A stretch of DNA of 64,000 nt from Dehalococcoidia bacterium (GTDB lineage Bacteria > Chloroflexota > Dehalococcoidia > DSTF01 > JALHUB01). The notes beneath the pieces were generated by a model. That model did not search any database. It worked only from the letters and a program-made list of their open reading frames with translations, and was not told where the DNA came from. The DNA lies in assembly GCA_030018455.1 (NCBI GenBank), contig JASEFU010000004.1, positions 62,001 through 126,000 on the forward strand. The letters run 5' to 3'. This document shows positions 45,746 through 54,530 of this stretch, in pieces; the first letter of the stretch is position 1, and each line of letters opens with the position of its first letter. Position numbers and translations under genes: made by a program.

Positions 45746-46692
45746 TGCAGGCAGTGAAGATGCCGGCCGGCTACCGCAGGGCAGCAAGAAGCATCCCCAG
45801 AGCGGTGGGCCACGAAGTCCGCAGCTTATTCGTCCGCCTCCCTCTGCACGCCACGATCGTCCTGCTCATGGCGGTATGGAGTATCCCGACCATAGCGCTG
45901 CTCGTGAGCTCCTTCCGAGACCCCATAGCTATTGCCGCGAACGGGTGGTGGAATGCCGTTACGTCGCCCTTCGAGTTCACGCTTCAGAACTACCAGCGCG
46001 TGCTCGAACAGCGGGGGATGGGGCGCGCGTTTACGAACAGTCTCATCATCTCGGCGCCGGTGACGGTGCTTGTAATCATGGTGGCGGCTTTCGCCGCCTA
46101 TGCGTTCGCCTGGATGCGGTTCCCGGGGAGGAACATCCTTTTCCTGGTGATGGTGGCGCTTCTCGTCGTTCCGCTGCAGATGACGCTCATCCCCGTGCTG
46201 CGGCTCTACACGAATATAACCATCACCACTCAGGTGCCCCTGATTGGAGGCAACCTCTTCGGTGTCAGCAGTTTTCCCGGCATATGGGTCGCGCACACGG
46301 CATACGGGCTGCCGTTCGCCATATTCCTGTTACGCAATTTCTTTGGCTCGCTGCCGCGCGATCTCATCGAGTCCGCTTACCTCGACGGCGCCTCTGATGT
46401 GGGCGTCTTCTTCCGGATTATCATCCCTCTGTCCGTTCCTGCGATTGCGGCGCTGGCCATTTTCCAGTTCCTCTGGGTGTGGAACGACCTGCTGGTAGCG
46501 CTGATCCTTCTCGGACGCGCAGACCTCGCGCCCATGACGCTCACGATCACGAACCTCGTGAGCTCGTTTGGCTCGCAGTACCAGCTCCTGACGGCGGCCG
46601 CGTTCATTTCGATGGCCCTGCCGCTGGTCATCTTCTTCGCGCTCCAACGTTACTTCGTGCAGGGCATTCTTGCCGGCGCGGTGAAAGGCTAG
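45745..46692 (+). CDS. Sugar ABC transporter permease (MalG-like)
   Basis: A 315-residue membrane protein. LFVRLPLHATIVLLMAVWSIPTIALLVSSFRDP opens the transmembrane domain. NSLIISAPVTVLVIMVAAFAAYAFAWMRFPGR and the EAA loop LIESAYLDGASDVGVFFRIIIPLSVPAIAALAIFQFLWVWNDLLVALI follow. The frame is open far upstream. GTG at 45745 overlaps the upstream stop by one base and has GGAG 8 nt before it, so it is preferred. ATG at 45760 is an alternative. Confidence 0.92.
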   Translation: MQAVKMPAGYRRAARSIPRAVGHEVRSLFVRLPLHATIVLLMAVWSIPTIALLVSSFRDPIAIAANGWWNAVTSPFEFTLQNYQRVLEQRGMGRAFTNSLIISAPVTVLVIMVAAFAAYAFAWMRFPGRNILFLVMVALLVVPLQMTLIPVLRLYTNITITTQVPLIGGNLFGVSSFPGIWVAHTAYGLPFAIFLLRNFFGSLPRDLIESAYLDGASDVGVFFRIIIPLSVPAIAALAIFQFLWVWNDLLVALILLGRADLAPMTLTITNLVSSFGSQYQLLTAAAFISMALPLVIFFALQRYFVQGILAGAVKG

Positions 46693-46750
46693 AGCCGGTT
46701 GGGGCCTGCGGTGATAGAATGAATCTGGACGCACCTGGGGAGACATTTCG

Positions 46751-47863
46751 ATGGCATCCGTAACCTTCGATCACGTGACCAAGCGCTTTGAGAACGTTGT
46801 TGCTGTCAAGGACCTCGTGCTCGAAATACCGGACAAGGAGTTCCTGGTGCTTGTCGGGCCTTCCGGCTGCGGCAAATCGACAACGCTGCGGCTCCTTGCC
46901 GGGCTCGACGAGATAACGGAGGGCAAGGTCTACATCGGCGACCGGCTGGTAAACGATGTGGCGGCGAAAGACCGCGACATAGCGATGGTCTTCCAGTCTT
47001 ACGCCCTTTATCCGCACATGTCCGTCCGTGACAACATGGCGTTCAGTCTTTCGCTGCACCACGTGCCCAAGGACGAGATCGACCGGCGGGTGCGGGAAGC
47101 GGCGCAGATCCTGGGGATCGAGGAGCTGCTGAAGCGCAAGCCGCGTCAGCTTTCGGGAGGGCAGCGGCAGCGGGTGGCCCTGGGACGGGCAATCGTTCGG
47201 CATCCGGCGGTATTCCTGTTCGACGAGCCGCTTTCGAACCTCGACGCCAAACTGCGTGTGCAGACGCGCGCCGAGCTCAGCAAGCTGCATGAGCGGCTGG
47301 AAACGACGTTCGTCTACGTGACGCACGACCAGGTGGAAGCGATGACGATGGCGACCCGCATCGCCGTCCTCAACGACGGCGTGTTGCAGCAGGTGGGTGC
47401 GCCGCAGGAACTGTACGACCACCCGAAGAACCTGTTCGTCGCGGGCTTCATCGGCAGCCCGGCGATGAATTTCTTCCACGTTGTTGTGAAGCGCGGCCCT
47501 GATAACCTGCTTCTCGATGCCGGCCCCTTCCAGATGCCGGTGCCACCCGCGAGAGCGCGCGCACTTGCGCCTTTCGTGGACAAGCGGCTCATCGTCGGCA
47601 TCAGGCCGGAAAGCATACACGACCCCGAATTCCCGCGCCCGGGCGTCGAGCCGGTGCCGGTGGAGGCGGAGGTAGACGTTCTCGAGCTGATGGGCAATGA
47701 GGTGTTCCTCCACCTGATAAGCGACGGGAAGAACTTCCTGGCCCGCGTCGACCCGAGGACGAAGGCGAGGGCCGGCCGCAAGATACAGGTCGTCTTCGAC
47801 GTATCAGACCTGCACGCCTTCGACCCGGAGACAAGGGAGGCCATACCTTCCGACGGCAGTTGA
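46751..47863 (+). CDS. Sugar ABC transporter ATPase (UgpC/MsmK/MalK-like)
   Basis: A 370-residue ATPase energising the adjacent permeases. Walker A is GPSGCGKST (about 37-45) and the Q-loop is VFQSYALYPHMSV. The signature is LSGGQRQRVALGRAIVR, Walker B is VFLFDEPLSNLDAKLR, and the switch His is in VTHDQVEAMTMATRI. The C-terminal regulatory TOBE-type region (about 240-370) is present. GGGGAG lies 9 nt before the ATG. The gap of 58 nt after the permease is consistent with one operon. Confidence 0.95.
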   Translation: MASVTFDHVTKRFENVVAVKDLVLEIPDKEFLVLVGPSGCGKSTTLRLLAGLDEITEGKVYIGDRLVNDVAAKDRDIAMVFQSYALYPHMSVRDNMAFSLSLHHVPKDEIDRRVREAAQILGIEELLKRKPRQLSGGQRQRVALGRAIVRHPAVFLFDEPLSNLDAKLRVQTRAELSKLHERLETTFVYVTHDQVEAMTMATRIAVLNDGVLQQVGAPQELYDHPKNLFVAGFIGSPAMNFFHVVVKRGPDNLLLDAGPFQMPVPPARARALAPFVDKRLIVGIRPESIHDPEFPRPGVEPVPVEAEVDVLELMGNEVFLHLISDGKNFLARVDPRTKARAGRKIQVVFDVSDLHAFDPETREAIPSDGS

Positions 47864-47908
47864 GTGCATGAGCGTGGTTTGCCGGCGGAGGCGGCCCGTT
47901 TGCAGGGC

Positions 47909-48481
47909 TCAGGCGGCTTGACGCCCCTTCCGCCGCTCGCCCAACTGGTCGAGCGCGCGCTTCGCCTCGATGGGGGAGGTCAGATGTGCCTCGAGGCCCT
48001 CCAGCGCCGCTATCACGGGCCGTAGCGTCTCCTCAGTCTCCGGAGTGGCGCCTTGCCTTATTATTCCCTTCAGTACGCGCTCGGCGCCGTTGAGAAAGGT
48101 CGAGGAGGAACGTCTTCTCAACTGGCGCAGCACAGGCTCGACGGCATGCTCGCCCAGCGCGATGAGCCCCGTGCCGGCCAGCCAGCGGACGCCGAAGCGG
48201 CGGTCGCACAGGCGGTGGACAAGGGCGGGCGCCGACAGCGGGTCGCGGATTTCGGAGAGGGCCTTGGCCGCCGCCCAGCGCAGGCGCCAGTTGCGCTCCC
48301 GAAGCGTGGCGATAAGCACAGGCACGGCCGCACTCCCGGCAGCGGTCAGCCGCCTGCGCGCCTCCAGCCGGGTCGCGTAGTCTGCCGAACGGAGACGATC
48401 GATCAGAGCGTCTATGTCCTCATCGGGCTTCAGGTTCCCTGACGTTTCGCCGGCCGCTGCCGGTCGTGTCGTGTTCATCAT
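47909..48481 (-). CDS. HEAT-repeat protein
   Basis: A 190-residue protein of helical repeats, with no enzyme motif. At least three HEAT/PBS-lyase-like units are seen: IDALIDRLRSADYATRLEARRRLTAAG, AAVPVLIATLRERNWRLRWAAAKALSEIRD and APALVHRLCDRRFGVRWLAGTGLIALG. A further basic helical part follows. It is probably a protein-binding scaffold. Two ATGs in tandem (48481, 48478) follow GGAGGAG. It stands alone, convergent with the sugar ATPase gene. Confidence 0.85.
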   Translation of the reverse strand: MMNTTRPAAAGETSGNLKPDEDIDALIDRLRSADYATRLEARRRLTAAGSAAVPVLIATLRERNWRLRWAAAKALSEIRDPLSAPALVHRLCDRRFGVRWLAGTGLIALGEHAVEPVLRQLRRRSSSTFLNGAERVLKGIIRQGATPETEETLRPVIAALEGLEAHLTSPIEAKRALDQLGERRKGRQAA

Positions 48482-48574
48482 TATTCTCCTCCCATCGCTC
48501 CGTCCTTCAATTCCATTCTACTACCGCCGCCTCCGCCCGCTGATTGACTGCGCTACACGCGTCCTAAATAGCGA

Positions 48575-48598
48575 GGGGAGGGCCTTATCGCCCTCCCC
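48575..48598 (-). terminator. Hairpin downstream of the acylase gene
   Basis: A perfect 9-bp GC stem (48575-48583 with 48590-48598) with a 6-nt loop lies 27 nt past the acylase stop. On the minus strand it is followed by TCGCTATTT, a weak tail. It is a likely terminator or 3' stabiliser. Confidence 0.55.
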
Positions 48599-48625
48599 TT
48601 CACGCTTTGCCTGCGACGCTGCGGG

Positions 48626-51031
48626 TTATTCTTCGAGGCGAAGGTTCACGAACAGACGCATCGGCTTGTACTGGAACAGGCGGTACAAATCGAGCTGGTC
48701 GGTGGTGTGCGGCCCCAACGTGCCGTCGGGCGCAACAAACGAGCTCTGCCCGAGCGGGATGATGTTGTAGGCCTCGATCGTCGGCTTCTTCAGGACGACG
48801 ACCTGCGCGTAGGTTGACCGGTTCGACAGGGGGATGCGGCCGAACTCGATGCCGAGCGGGTGCCGGAATACCGTCTCTTCGCGCGGAACGAACCAGCGCG
48901 ACATGTCGCTTGTTTGGAACAGGTACGCGATGGAATCGAGGGCTTCTTCGAGGCTGCGGACCATCAGCACATTGGGGTCGGCGCCGTTGAAGTAGTCGAA
49001 GTGAGGCGGGACCGCGCTCGCGCCGCCATCGAGGGCATGCAGCAAGACGTTGGCGTCGACAGATTTTACCGCGCCACCCATCTCGTCACCGAAGGTGGCG
49101 TGTTTCATCTTGTCCTGCCACACCCAGAAGACCACGTGTCCGAGCTGGTACTGCTTGCTGGTGATAACGTCGCTGATGGCGGAGCCGTCCCACTGTTCCA
49201 GCGCCTGCCGCGCCTGCGGGACAAGCGGATGGGCCGACGGCACGGCATCGAGGGCGCGCATGAGGTACGGCAGCAGGAAGCGCGACTCTCGCCCCATCGT
49301 TTCCACGCGCCCGATGTCCTTCGGGATGTCGAACATGTCCTCCAGCGAGATGAGTTGCGGCCCCGCGAGCCTGTCCTGGATTTCGAGCACGCGGTTCTGC
49401 TTGCCGAAGCGCTGACCATCGGGGTCGTCGAACCAGACGGCGGGCTTGTTGTTCCAGTTCGCGAGCCAGGCCTGAAGGGGGTTGATCGAGACGGGCATGG
49501 GGCGGAAGCCGCCGGGCCATTCGGCCTCCCCCGTGCCGGGCAGGGGCAGGCGCGCGTCGTAGCCGGCGGGCCGCAACGGCACCTCGCCGGTCTGCCAGTA
49601 GGCGATGTTGCCCTCGTTGTCAGCGTACATGAAGTTGTGCGCCGTGACGATTAGTCTGGCCGCCTGCTCGAACTGCTGCGGGGTGTGCGAGCGCCCGAAC
49701 ATCAGGAACGGACGCGTGTTCTCGAACTCGCGCATCCAGTGGACACGCTTCTGGCTGAACGCCACGCCCTTCTCGTGGTCGAAGCCGATGACGGGGCCGT
49801 GCACCGTCCGGTAGACGTCGTAGGCCACGTCTGTAGTCTTGAGGGGGACGCCGGGCAGGCTGACCCTCATCTTGATGATTTCTTGCCGCGCTTCCATTGG
49901 CGTGCAGACGCCGTTGAACATGTAAGATGTCGGGCCGCAAAGCGTCTCGACGTACGTGTCCACGTTGTCCCCGGTGGCGGTCGTCGAGGTCCACGCGATG
50001 TCCTCGTTGCGGCCGATGAGGACGGGCGGCACGCCGGCGAAGGCCATGCCCGTGACGTTAAAGCCGCTGCCGCCTTTGAGCTGCACCTCGTGGATGACGG
50101 CGGGCGTGTCGAACCCCATCTGAGGGCCGCCGTAGAGCATCGCCGCGCCTTCGGCGCTCTTGTTCGGCCGGACGGCCCAGGCGTAGCTGCCGAGCTTCGT
50201 GGGGATGCCCAGCGAGGCCCACAGCTCCTTCGCCCTCTCCAGTCCGTCCGTCGCGACGGCGGCGCCCACGCCTCGAAGCTGCGCTTCCAGGCCGGCGGGC
50301 AGCGCTGACGCCGTTGTGCCGGGGGCGATTTGCGGGCTGCCGGGCGCGGGAATGGTGGTCGGCGAATCGCGGTCGTTGGTCCAGCGGAGGTCGTTGAACA
50401 TCGCCCAGCCTGCGGCTTCACCGTTCCTGGCGATGAGCTCGTCCAGCAGCGCCTGGTTCTTGAGTTCGCCGCCGCCGATCTCGCCGAACCGCCTCACCAT
50501 GAAGGCCCCAAAGGCGGCAGAGTCGCGCAGCGTCCAGAGGCCGGGCGAGAAGCCCAGGAAATGGAACTCGTACGGCATCTTAGAGGGGTCTTTGCGGACG
50601 ACCTCCTTGATGTAGCGGTTGATGCCGTTGACGTAGGCCGTATAAATGACACGTTCTTCTTCGCTGACCTGAGTGAGCACATAGTCGAGCTCGGCGTCGG
50701 TGTAGCCGTCGCGACGAACCTCCTCGTCCGCTTCGAGGAAGGACGGGCCGAAGACCTCGGCGAGCTTTCCCGTTGCTGCCCGCCGGTGCAGCTCGAGCTG
50801 CCAGAGGCGGTCCTGCGCCACCGTGTAGCCGTACGCTTCGAAGAGGGCGGCGTTGGTGGACGCGAAGATGTGGGGGATGCCCCACTCATCGCGGTAGATG
50901 CGCGCGGTCACTCCTCCGACCTCAAGCGTGGTCCACCCGTCTTCCGCCTCCACCGAGTCCAGCGTGGGCTGCGACGCAAACGCCGCGATGAGAACGAACA
51001 GGACGATCAGTATCCGGCTGTGTGATTTCAT
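48626..51031 (-). CDS. Penicillin acylase family hydrolase
   Basis: An 801-residue exported Ntn-hydrolase precursor. A signal peptide (about 1-29) leads into GGVTARIYRDEWGIPHIFASTNAALFEAYGYTVAQDRLWQLELHRRAATGKLAE, the typical start of the alpha chain. Maturation should cut before Ser282 in LGSYAWAVRPNKSAEG. The usual motif is Ser-Asn-x-Trp, so Tyr-Ala here is unusual. NWNNKPAVW carries the likely catalytic Asn. The natural substrate could be an N-acyl amide, for example a homoserine lactone, lipopeptide or beta-lactam. AAGGAGG precedes the ATG. It is the last gene after the cupin and sugar-dehydrogenase genes on the same strand. Confidence 0.93.
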   Translation of the reverse strand: MKSHSRILIVLFVLIAAFASQPTLDSVEAEDGWTTLEVGGVTARIYRDEWGIPHIFASTNAALFEAYGYTVAQDRLWQLELHRRAATGKLAEVFGPSFLEADEEVRRDGYTDAELDYVLTQVSEEERVIYTAYVNGINRYIKEVVRKDPSKMPYEFHFLGFSPGLWTLRDSAAFGAFMVRRFGEIGGGELKNQALLDELIARNGEAAGWAMFNDLRWTNDRDSPTTIPAPGSPQIAPGTTASALPAGLEAQLRGVGAAVATDGLERAKELWASLGIPTKLGSYAWAVRPNKSAEGAAMLYGGPQMGFDTPAVIHEVQLKGGSGFNVTGMAFAGVPPVLIGRNEDIAWTSTTATGDNVDTYVETLCGPTSYMFNGVCTPMEARQEIIKMRVSLPGVPLKTTDVAYDVYRTVHGPVIGFDHEKGVAFSQKRVHWMREFENTRPFLMFGRSHTPQQFEQAARLIVTAHNFMYADNEGNIAYWQTGEVPLRPAGYDARLPLPGTGEAEWPGGFRPMPVSINPLQAWLANWNNKPAVWFDDPDGQRFGKQNRVLEIQDRLAGPQLISLEDMFDIPKDIGRVETMGRESRFLLPYLMRALDAVPSAHPLVPQARQALEQWDGSAISDVITSKQYQLGHVVFWVWQDKMKHATFGDEMGGAVKSVDANVLLHALDGGASAVPPHFDYFNGADPNVLMVRSLEEALDSIAYLFQTSDMSRWFVPREETVFRHPLGIEFGRIPLSNRSTYAQVVVLKKPTIEAYNIIPLGQSSFVAPDGTLGPHTTDQLDLYRLFQYKPMRLFVNLRLEE

Positions 51032-51093
51032 GTCGGCGTCCTCCTTCTGAATAAAGACCGCTACCCGGCGGCGACGGGGACAGGACGAGTGCG

Positions 51094-51441
51094 TCAGGAT
51101 TTTATCATAATCAGGGCCATCTTAAAGGGCGTAAGGGCCAAGACAGAGTGCGGCGTGTCCGCCGGGAGGAGGGTCATCTCGCCCCGCTTCAAGACGACGG
51201 CGTTGCCGGCGACCGTTATCTCCGCCTCCCCCTCAAGAACGTAGGCGAGGGCGGTGAAGGGGGTGGTGTGAGAGGAGAGACCCTCTTTCGCATCGAAGGC
51301 AAAGAGCGTGACGTTGCCGCCGCTGCCGCTAACCAACTGACGGCTGACGATGGAGCCCCCCTGGTGCTGGACCATTTCCTCGGGTCTGAAGGCGCGCCCT
51401 ACCAGATCCCGCCCCTTATCGCCGGCCTGTTGTCTCGACAA
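51094..51441 (-). CDS. Cupin-domain protein
   Basis: A protein of about 115 residues with a single cupin barrel. FDAKEGLSSHTTPFTALAYVLEGEAEITVAGNAVVLKRGEMTLLPADTPHSVLALTPFKMALIMI shows the two cupin motifs, with His in SSHTT and TPHSV as possible metal ligands. The frame starts at a TTG (51498). A second TTG at 51441 has GGGAGG 6 nt upstream and is preferred. ATG at 51375 would lack an SD sequence. It may be an enzyme or small-molecule sensor. Confidence 0.82.
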   Translation of the reverse strand: MSRQQAGDKGRDLVGRAFRPEEMVQHQGGSIVSRQLVSGSGGNVTLFAFDAKEGLSSHTTPFTALAYVLEGEAEITVAGNAVVLKRGEMTLLPADTPHSVLALTPFKMALIMIKS

Positions 51442-51507
51442 GGTCTGCCTCCCGTTACCTTTGCTGGGAGTATGGAACGCGGGACGGGCTTGTGGCAAGC
51501 AGTCACG

Positions 51508-52740
51508 TTATTTGGGCTGGAGACGATAGATCGCGTTGGCCTGGGTGATTATCAGGAGCTCGCCGTCGGGCAGCTCGGCGAAGGAGGTGATGGGCAGCCC
51601 GCTCTCGACGAGGAGCACCGGCTTACTGTCGTCGGCGGGATTAAGGGCCCAGACGCGGCCGCTGCAATAGTCGCCGAAGACGTACCAGCCGGCGAGCTCG
51701 GGCATGGCGACGCCCCTGTAGACGTAGCCGCCGGTAATCGAGCAGCCGAGATCGTGGCCGTAGGCGGCGCGAGGCAGGGCGAGCCCCTGCGTGTCGCAGG
51801 CGGGCGTCTGGAAGCACTCGAAGCCTTCCATTAGGCTCCAGCCGTAGTTGCCGCCGGCGACAATGAAGTCGATCTCCTCCCATGCCGATTGGCCGACGTC
51901 GCCCGCCCAGATCGCGCCCGTGGAGCGGTCGAAGCTGAAGCGCCAGGGATTCCTGAGGCCGTAGGCGTAGATTTCGGGGCGAGCGCCCTCTACGTCGACG
52001 AACGGGTTGTCGTCGGGGACGGAGTAGCCTTCAGGCGTCACTTCAATGCGGATAATGGACCCCAGCAATGTCCCCAGGTTCTGCCCGTTGCCCAGGGGGT
52101 CGTTCGCGCCGCCGCCGTCGCCGAGGCTGAGGTAGAGGTAGCCGTCGGGGCCGAACGCGAGCTGGCCGCCGTTATGGTTGGTGAAGGGATCGGGGATTTC
52201 CAGCAGTACCTGCTCGCTGTCGGGGTCGAGCTGGATGTCGCCCACCGTGAACCGCGACAGGACGTCGCGGCGGGGTTCCCTGGAGACGTAGTAGACGAAG
52301 ACCTGCCTGTCGGTGGGGAAGTTGAGGGAGAAGGCAAGGCCGAGCAGGCCGTCCTCGAAGCCTTCTCTACCGACTCGATCAGAGAGGTCGGCGTACAGGT
52401 CCGGCGCGAAGGAATCGGTGAGCGAGACGCGCCAGATGAAGCCGTCTTGCGTCAGGACGACAGCTTCGCCCTCCCTGTCCGGGATCGCGACCAGGCCAAG
52501 CATCAGGCCGAAGTTGGCCGATTCGACGGCGCGGACGACCCGATACGCGTTCTCCTCGGGGCCTTCTCCTGCGGGACTCGTGACCGGGGGCGCGCCCGGC
52601 GGCGGTTCCACCGTCCTCGTGACGATGTTTGCCGGTTCGCCATTACCGTTGTCGCCGCCGCCGTCGCGGCACGAGACGGACAGGATGGCAGCAACGGCCG
52701 CGAGAAGGAGGGCGGGAAAGAGCAGCCGCAGACTCTTCAT
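51508..52740 (-). CDS. PQQ-dependent sugar dehydrogenase family lipoprotein
   Basis: A 410-residue exported lipoprotein (lipobox ILSVSC) of the soluble glucose/sorbosone dehydrogenase six-bladed propeller family. Marks: GLLGLAFSLNFPTDRQVFVYYVS, NHNGGQLAFGPDGYLYLSLGDGGGANDPLGNGQNLGTLLGSIIRIEV, YGLRNPWRFSFDRSTGAIWAGDVGQSAWEEIDFI and GGYVYRGVAMPELAGWYVFGDYCSGRVW. The His and Gly/Asp clusters fit the active site of this family, but not every member uses PQQ. No pqq genes are in the window. The ATG at 52749 lacks an SD sequence. The one at 52740 gives a cleaner signal peptide. Confidence 0.9.
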   Translation of the reverse strand: MKSLRLLFPALLLAAVAAILSVSCRDGGGDNGNGEPANIVTRTVEPPPGAPPVTSPAGEGPEENAYRVVRAVESANFGLMLGLVAIPDREGEAVVLTQDGFIWRVSLTDSFAPDLYADLSDRVGREGFEDGLLGLAFSLNFPTDRQVFVYYVSREPRRDVLSRFTVGDIQLDPDSEQVLLEIPDPFTNHNGGQLAFGPDGYLYLSLGDGGGANDPLGNGQNLGTLLGSIIRIEVTPEGYSVPDDNPFVDVEGARPEIYAYGLRNPWRFSFDRSTGAIWAGDVGQSAWEEIDFIVAGGNYGWSLMEGFECFQTPACDTQGLALPRAAYGHDLGCSITGGYVYRGVAMPELAGWYVFGDYCSGRVWALNPADDSKPVLLVESGLPITSFAELPDGELLIITQANAIYRLQPK

Positions 52741-52809
52741 CTCAGACATCCTGCTATCACGGCACTACTGTTGAGAATAGCAGAAGCGCCACGGCGTGTC
52801 TTTGACTGA

Positions 52810-53607
52810 ATGGCCGGAGCGGGCGCTCTGCGGCGTGCTAGAATGGATCAAGACCCCAAGATGAGTGGGCCGATGAAGGAACTGACGGGCCCCCATGTTC
52901 CGCGACGCCTCTTCTCGCCGATCGCGCACAACTACGAACGGCCCGCGCTCACGCTCAGCCTCTTTCAGTACAGGCGCTGGCGCCGCTTCATGCTGTCGCG
53001 GCTGGATCCGGACGGTCTGACGAGGCGCGACAGACAGACGCGGGTGCTGGACGTGGCCACCGGGACAGGCGCGCTCGCCTTCGACCTGCTGGAGCGAATG
53101 GAGGGGTTGCGCGTAGTGGGCGCGGACATAACGCGCGCGATGCTCCGGGAGGCACAGGCGCGGGCGGGTCGCGACGGCACGGGCAGGCGCCTCGAGCTGG
53201 TGGAGTGCGACGCTGAAGCGGCGCCTTTCCGCGACGAGAGCTTCGATGCACTCCTCTTCGCCTATCTGCTCCGCTATGTCTCCGACGTGCCGGGCACCCT
53301 GCGCGCGCTCGTTCGGCTGCTGAAGCCCGCGGGCACGATGGTCTCGCTCGATTTCGCCGTGCCGTCGGGGCTTGCCTATCCCCTGTGGCGCCTCTACACG
53401 GGGCTCTTGTTGCCTGTGGGCGGCAGACTTTATTCAAAGGCCTGGCAGGAGGCGAGCGGATTTCTGGGGCGCAGCATACGCGGCTTCTATGAGCGGTGGC
53501 CGGAGGAGCGCCTGCTGGAGGAGTGGGCGAGGAGCGGACTCGTCGACGTGCAGGCGCGGCGTCTGTCTTTGGGCGGGGCGATAGTGATATGGGGGAGGAG
53601 AGCATGA
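52810..53607 (+). CDS. SAM-dependent methyltransferase, UbiE/MenG-like
   Basis: A protein of up to 265 residues with a class I Rossmann methyltransferase fold. Motif I is VLDVATGTGALAFDLLE, motif II is VVGADITRAMLREAQARA, and CDAEAAPFRDESFDALLFAYLLRYVSDVPGTLRALVRLLKPAG follows as in UbiE/MenG. FSPIAHNYERPALTLSLFQYRRWRRFML at the start also fits that group. The exact start is uncertain: ATGs at 52810, 52843, 52861 and 52873 all lack a good SD sequence. It overlaps the UbiA-like gene by 4 nt, so the two are probably partners on a lipid or quinone-like substrate. Confidence 0.85.
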   Translation: MAGAGALRRARMDQDPKMSGPMKELTGPHVPRRLFSPIAHNYERPALTLSLFQYRRWRRFMLSRLDPDGLTRRDRQTRVLDVATGTGALAFDLLERMEGLRVVGADITRAMLREAQARAGRDGTGRRLELVECDAEAAPFRDESFDALLFAYLLRYVSDVPGTLRALVRLLKPAGTMVSLDFAVPSGLAYPLWRLYTGLLLPVGGRLYSKAWQEASGFLGRSIRGFYERWPEERLLEEWARSGLVDVQARRLSLGGAIVIWGRRA

Positions 53608-54371
53608 TGAAGGGCTGGCAGCGGGCCACGGATGCCATGGCGCTGGGTCGGGTGCGCGAGTTGAGCCCCGCTTTCTACGCGCTGAGTCCGGGAGGGTGGC
53701 GTGATTATGTGACGCTGTTCCATCTGCCTTACACGTTGTGGCACCTGAGCTACGTCGTGCTGGGGGCGGCCATTGCCCCGAATGTGCACTGGGACCGGCT
53801 GGCGGCGTCGCTGGCGGCGTTTCTGCTGGCGATGGGCCTCGGGGCGCACGCGCTCGACGAGCTATCGGGGCGGCCGCTGAAGACGCGCATTCCGGAGGAG
53901 GCGCTGAAGGCAATCGCGGTGCTGGGCCTCTGCGGGGCAATCGGGCTGGGGATGGCGGGCGCCGTGCTGGTGACGCCGTGGCTCCTGGCATTCATATGTT
54001 TCGGCGCTTTCATAGCACCGGCCTACAATCTGGAGTGGTTCGGCGGGAGATTTCACTCCGACGCGTGGTTCGCGCTGTCGTGGGGGAGCTTCCCGCTCGT
54101 CACATCCTACTGGGTCAATGCGGAAGAAGTGGGGCCGGCAGCGTTAGCCGGTGCCGCGGCGGCTTTCTTCTTGAGCCTCGCTCAGAGAACGTTGAGCCAT
54201 CGGGTGCGCACAGTGCGGCGGAGGGTGAGCGGCATCGAGGGCACGGTGCGCTACGCGGACGGCGGGATCGAAGCGATAGACCGCGGCTGGGCGCTGGGGG
54301 TGGAGGAGCGGGCGCTGAAGCTGCTGACGGCTTCTGTCGTAGGGGTGAGTGTCGCAGTGCTTCTGGCGTGA
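53604..54371 (+). CDS. UbiA-like integral membrane protein, divergent
   Basis: A 255-residue membrane protein with several helices. TLFHLPYTLWHLSYVVLGAAIAP resembles the first helix of UbiA prenyltransferases. LGAHALDELSGRPLKTRIPEEALKAIAVLGL lies where UbiA has its Asp-rich NDxxDxxxD motif, but only one Asp-Glu pair remains. FGAFIAPAYNLEWFGGRFHSDAWFALSWGSFPLVTSYW resembles the second UbiA loop, again with few Asp residues. The start (53604) overlaps the methyltransferase stop and follows GGGGGAGGAG. It may be a prenyltransferase with altered metal binding, or a non-catalytic relative. This is an inference from pattern only. Confidence 0.65.
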   Translation: MMKGWQRATDAMALGRVRELSPAFYALSPGGWRDYVTLFHLPYTLWHLSYVVLGAAIAPNVHWDRLAASLAAFLLAMGLGAHALDELSGRPLKTRIPEEALKAIAVLGLCGAIGLGMAGAVLVTPWLLAFICFGAFIAPAYNLEWFGGRFHSDAWFALSWGSFPLVTSYWVNAEEVGPAALAGAAAAFFLSLAQRTLSHRVRTVRRRVSGIEGTVRYADGGIEAIDRGWALGVEERALKLLTASVVGVSVAVLLA

Positions 54372-54420
54372 CGGCGCAAACGCGTCGTTGGCCTGGTAGC
54401 AAGACGGAGACTCCCGAACG

Positions 54421-54468
54421 ATCTATTGAGTGCAGGACTCCGTCCTGCAGCCCGTTATGGTTACCGGT
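54421..54468 (+). repeat. Intergenic palindromic repeat, copy A
   Basis: A 48-nt element begins ATCTAT and contains a perfect hairpin TGCAGGAC-TCC-GTCCTGCA. It ends ACCGGT. Copy B at 58301-58347 shares all three blocks at the same spacing. It lies between the UbiA-like gene and the zinc-ribbon gene. Confidence 0.7.
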
Positions 54469-54530
54469 TGACCTGCCGAGTGCTGATGCTCCATCATGGG
54501 GTCACGTTTGGCCCCTGACGGAGGAAGCGC

